Of a stretch of 64,000 nucleotides of DNA, positions 62,081 through 64,000 are shown one piece after another; the stretch's first letter is position 1, and each line of letters begins with the position of its first letter. The translations under genes and the position numbers were made by a program. The notes under the pieces are model-generated. The model saw only the letters and a list, made by a program, of their open reading frames with translations, made no database searches and was not told the origin of the DNA. Source of the DNA: an uncultured Fusicatenibacter sp. (GTDB lineage: Bacteria > Bacillota > Clostridia > Lachnospirales > Lachnospiraceae). The stretch is taken from NCBI GenBank assembly GCA_902493585.1, contig CABUPZ010000003.1:20477-84476 (forward strand), given 5' to 3'.

Positions 62081-63133
62081 TTGCGTTTTTTTCATGTGGC
62101 GGATGTGCATCTTGGAATGGAACCGGATTTGGGTTTTGCGTGGAGTAAGAGACGGCAGGAGGAGATCTGGGACAGCTTCCGCAGGCTGATCGATGAAGCG
62201 CGGCGGGAGAAGCCGGAGCTGCTTTTGATTGCCGGGGATTTGTTTCACCGTCAGCCGCTTTTGAAAGAACTGAAGGAAGTGAACGCGTTGTTCGCGTCGA
62301 TTCCGGATACGCAGGTTATTTTGATGGCGGGGAATCATGATTATCTGAAGAAGGGAAGTTATTATCTGTCTTTTTCCTGGGCGGAGAATGTGACAGGTTT
62401 GTTTGGCGAGACCTGTGAGCGGGTGGATTTTCCGAAATTTTCGCTGGCGGTGTATGGATGCAGTTACTATAGCCGTGAGGTGACGGACAATCTCTATGGT
62501 CAGGTGCGGTCGTCGGGGGCGATGCAATATCATGTTCTGCTGGCGCATGGCGGAGATGACCGGCATAGTCCGTGGAAAAAAGAGGAACTGGCTGCGGCAG
62601 GCTTTGACTATATTGCCTGCGGTCATATCCATAAACCGGAGATCCTGATTCCGGACCGAATGGCATATGCCGGGGCGCTGGAGCCGACGACCATGACGCA
62701 GACAGGAGAACACGGGTATATCGATGGAATCATCGATTCCCGCGGTACAAGGGTTTCTTTTGTGCCTTTTGCGGTCTGTGAGTATGTGGATTTGACTTTA
62801 CAGGTGGATGAGGATACGACGCAGTTTTCTCTGGAGCAGCAGCTGGCGTCAGAGATGGAACGCAGGGGCGCGAAGAATATTTACCGGGTGATCCTGGAGG
62901 GACTTCGTTGTGAAGCTCTGGAATTTTCTGTGGAACGGCTGATGCAGACCGGAAATGTAGTTCAGGGGACGGACAGGACGAGGCCAGCTTATCGGATCGA
63001 GCAGCTGAAAAGGGAGTATGCCGGAAGCCTGATCGGGGCTTATGCCGAATATTTTGACGGGGCGGAAGGCGAGCTGGAACAGAAGGCGCTGTACTATGGA
63101 CTGGAAGCACTGCTGAATGCGAGACAGGAGTAA
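62081..63133 (+). CDS. SbcD/YhaO-like DNA repair exonuclease subunit
   Basis: 350 residues. Calcineurin-like metallophosphoesterase motifs: HVADVHLG at the start, LLIAGDLFHRQP, LMAGNHDYLKKGSYY, VLLAHGGDD and ACGHIHKPEI. It matches the YhaO/SbcD nuclease subunit that works with an SMC-like ATPase. I chose TTG 62081 because AAGGAGG (62065-62071) is nine bases upstream and the protein then starts LRFFHVADVHLG; ATG 62060 precedes the site. The partner ATPase gene follows. Confidence 0.88.
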   Translation: MRFFHVADVHLGMEPDLGFAWSKRRQEEIWDSFRRLIDEARREKPELLLIAGDLFHRQPLLKELKEVNALFASIPDTQVILMAGNHDYLKKGSYYLSFSWAENVTGLFGETCERVDFPKFSLAVYGCSYYSREVTDNLYGQVRSSGAMQYHVLLAHGGDDRHSPWKKEELAAAGFDYIACGHIHKPEILIPDRMAYAGALEPTTMTQTGEHGYIDGIIDSRGTRVSFVPFAVCEYVDLTLQVDEDTTQFSLEQQLASEMERRGAKNIYRVILEGLRCEALEFSVERLMQTGNVVQGTDRTRPAYRIEQLKREYAGSLIGAYAEYFDGAEGELEQKALYYGLEALLNARQE

Positions 63134-63191
63134 AGTTTGGAACTTCCAAATTTATCTTGATGGCGCAGCAGGTGCGTCAGACGGAGGAAAA

Positions 63192-64000
63192 ATGAAACTG
63201 AAAAAACTGAGCCTTAACAATTTCGGAAGGTTCCGCGGTGAGGTGCTGGAACTGGAAGATGGAATCAATGTGATCTATGGAGAAAATGAAAGCGGAAAGT
63301 CCACGGTGCATACGTTTATCCGGAGCATGTTGTTTGGAATGAAGCGTGGCCGTGGCCGTGCGGCGGGGAATGACGTGTACAGCCGCTATGAACCCTGGGA
63401 AAATGCTTCCTGGTATCAGGGGCGGATGGAATTTACCAGCGGTGGAAAGGAATTCCGGCTGACCAGGAGTTTTGCCAAAGGCGCCGGGGAGGATGAGCTG
63501 GTCTGTCTGACAGACGGGGAGATCCTGTCTTTGGAGGACGGGGATCTTTCGGTGCTGCTGGGCGGTATCAGTGAGAATGTTTATGAAAATACGGTCTCTG
63601 TCGGCCAGCTGAAGGCGCGGACCGGGGATGCTCTGGCGCAGGAGCTGCGCAACTATATGGCAAATTACCAGGGGAGCAGCGACGGCAGCCTGAATGTGGA
63701 GGCGGCGCTTACCTCCCTGAAAAAGAAGAGGAAAGAACTGGAGCTGGAAGCGGAGCAGCAGCGAAAGGCCGGGGAGGAAGAGAAAAACCGGATGTACAGC
63801 CGTCTTTCTTATCTGGAACAGGACTGCAGGGAGGCGAAAGAAAAGCTGGAGCAGACGATGACCGCACGGAAGAGAGAGATGTTTGGAAATGAGGTTTCCC
63901 CCAGGAAGGTGCGGAAACAGCAGGAACGGTTTCTGACCAGAAGGAAATATGGAATTGCCTGCGCGGTCGTTGCGGTATTTCTGGCCGTATTGTCTGTGAT
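63192..64000 (+). CDS. SbcC/YhaN-like SMC-type ATPase (partial, runs off the window)
   Basis: 269 residues visible. Rad50-type N-terminus: KLKKLSLNNFGRFRGE and Walker A GENESGKST (near 34-42), then a Q-loop region with SVGQLKARTGDALAQEL. A coiled coil starts near 175, and a membrane-like segment (YGIACAVVAVFLAVLSV) begins at the window end, as in YhaN proteins, which have membrane segments in the coil. It forms the ATPase of the nuclease pair. GGAGG is at 63183-63187, before ATG 63192. Confidence 0.88.
   Translation, partial: MKLKKLSLNNFGRFRGEVLELEDGINVIYGENESGKSTVHTFIRSMLFGMKRGRGRAAGNDVYSRYEPWENASWYQGRMEFTSGGKEFRLTRSFAKGAGEDELVCLTDGEILSLEDGDLSVLLGGISENVYENTVSVGQLKARTGDALAQELRNYMANYQGSSDGSLNVEAALTSLKKKRKELELEAEQQRKAGEEEKNRMYSRLSYLEQDCREAKEKLEQTMTARKREMFGNEVSPRKVRKQQERFLTRRKYGIACAVVAVFLAVLSV

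Overview
This window looks like the chromosome of a gut-type Clostridium relative, most likely Lachnospiraceae. The evidence is clean AGGAGG-type ribosome sites, many TTG and GTG starts, a Tad pilus locus of the Firmicutes type (single small Flp1 pilin, DUF5702 protein, FHA-domain protein), YesM/YesN two-component and CUT1 sugar-import genes, a shared MsmK-type ATPase, and several small proteins typical of that family. No rRNA, tRNA, CRISPR array, phage or transposase gene is visible. Both ends cut through genes.

Layout. 1-9724 is one co-directional Tad (type IVb pilus) operon: prepilin peptidase-like end, TadZ, TadA, TadB, TadC-like, Flp pilin, DUF5702, two TadE-like pseudopilins with long leaders, an A24 prepilin peptidase and a membrane FHA protein. 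9821-21034 is a housekeeping mixture: rhomboid protease, orphan histidine kinase, HIT hydrolase, MurG, a DUF4367 anti-sigma-like protein with a small secreted protein, a beta-CASP metallo-hydrolase, a TSCPD protein, MTA/SAH nucleosidase, a membrane protein and Pgi. 21498-30796 is a carbohydrate-uptake locus: YesM/YesN, a lipoprotein sugar binder, two permeases and a GH31 glycosidase. The importer has no ATPase of its own; a stand-alone MsmK-type ATPase lies at 36202. 31210-34980 holds an OmpR-type regulator and a very large sensor kinase. A YesL protein, MsmK, a CdaR/PucR-type regulator and an aconitase-family hydratase follow.

41465-42520 is the most unusual stretch: a near-consensus promoter, about 1 kb of purine-rich DNA with no usable reading frame but many perfect short stem-loops, then a terminator. 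I read it as a candidate large structured non-coding RNA. After it come an RluA pseudouridine synthase, a second sugar-binding lipoprotein, a DUF4203-like membrane protein, a methyltransferase overlapped by an 821-residue extracellular protein with a C39-like tail, AsnS, a CE1-like esterase lipoprotein, a UvrA paralogue, a ManA/GH42/AraC glycan block on the minus strand, and at the right edge an SbcD/SbcC-like (YhaO/YhaN-like) pair.

Two repeat signals stand out. A 28-base imperfect palindrome (half-site GTAACNGTTCAGC) recurs in at least nine gaps between genes across the window. A 187-base MITE-like element with about 78-base inverted arms lies between asnS and the esterase gene. All functions are read from sequence and remembered family features; no database search was run.
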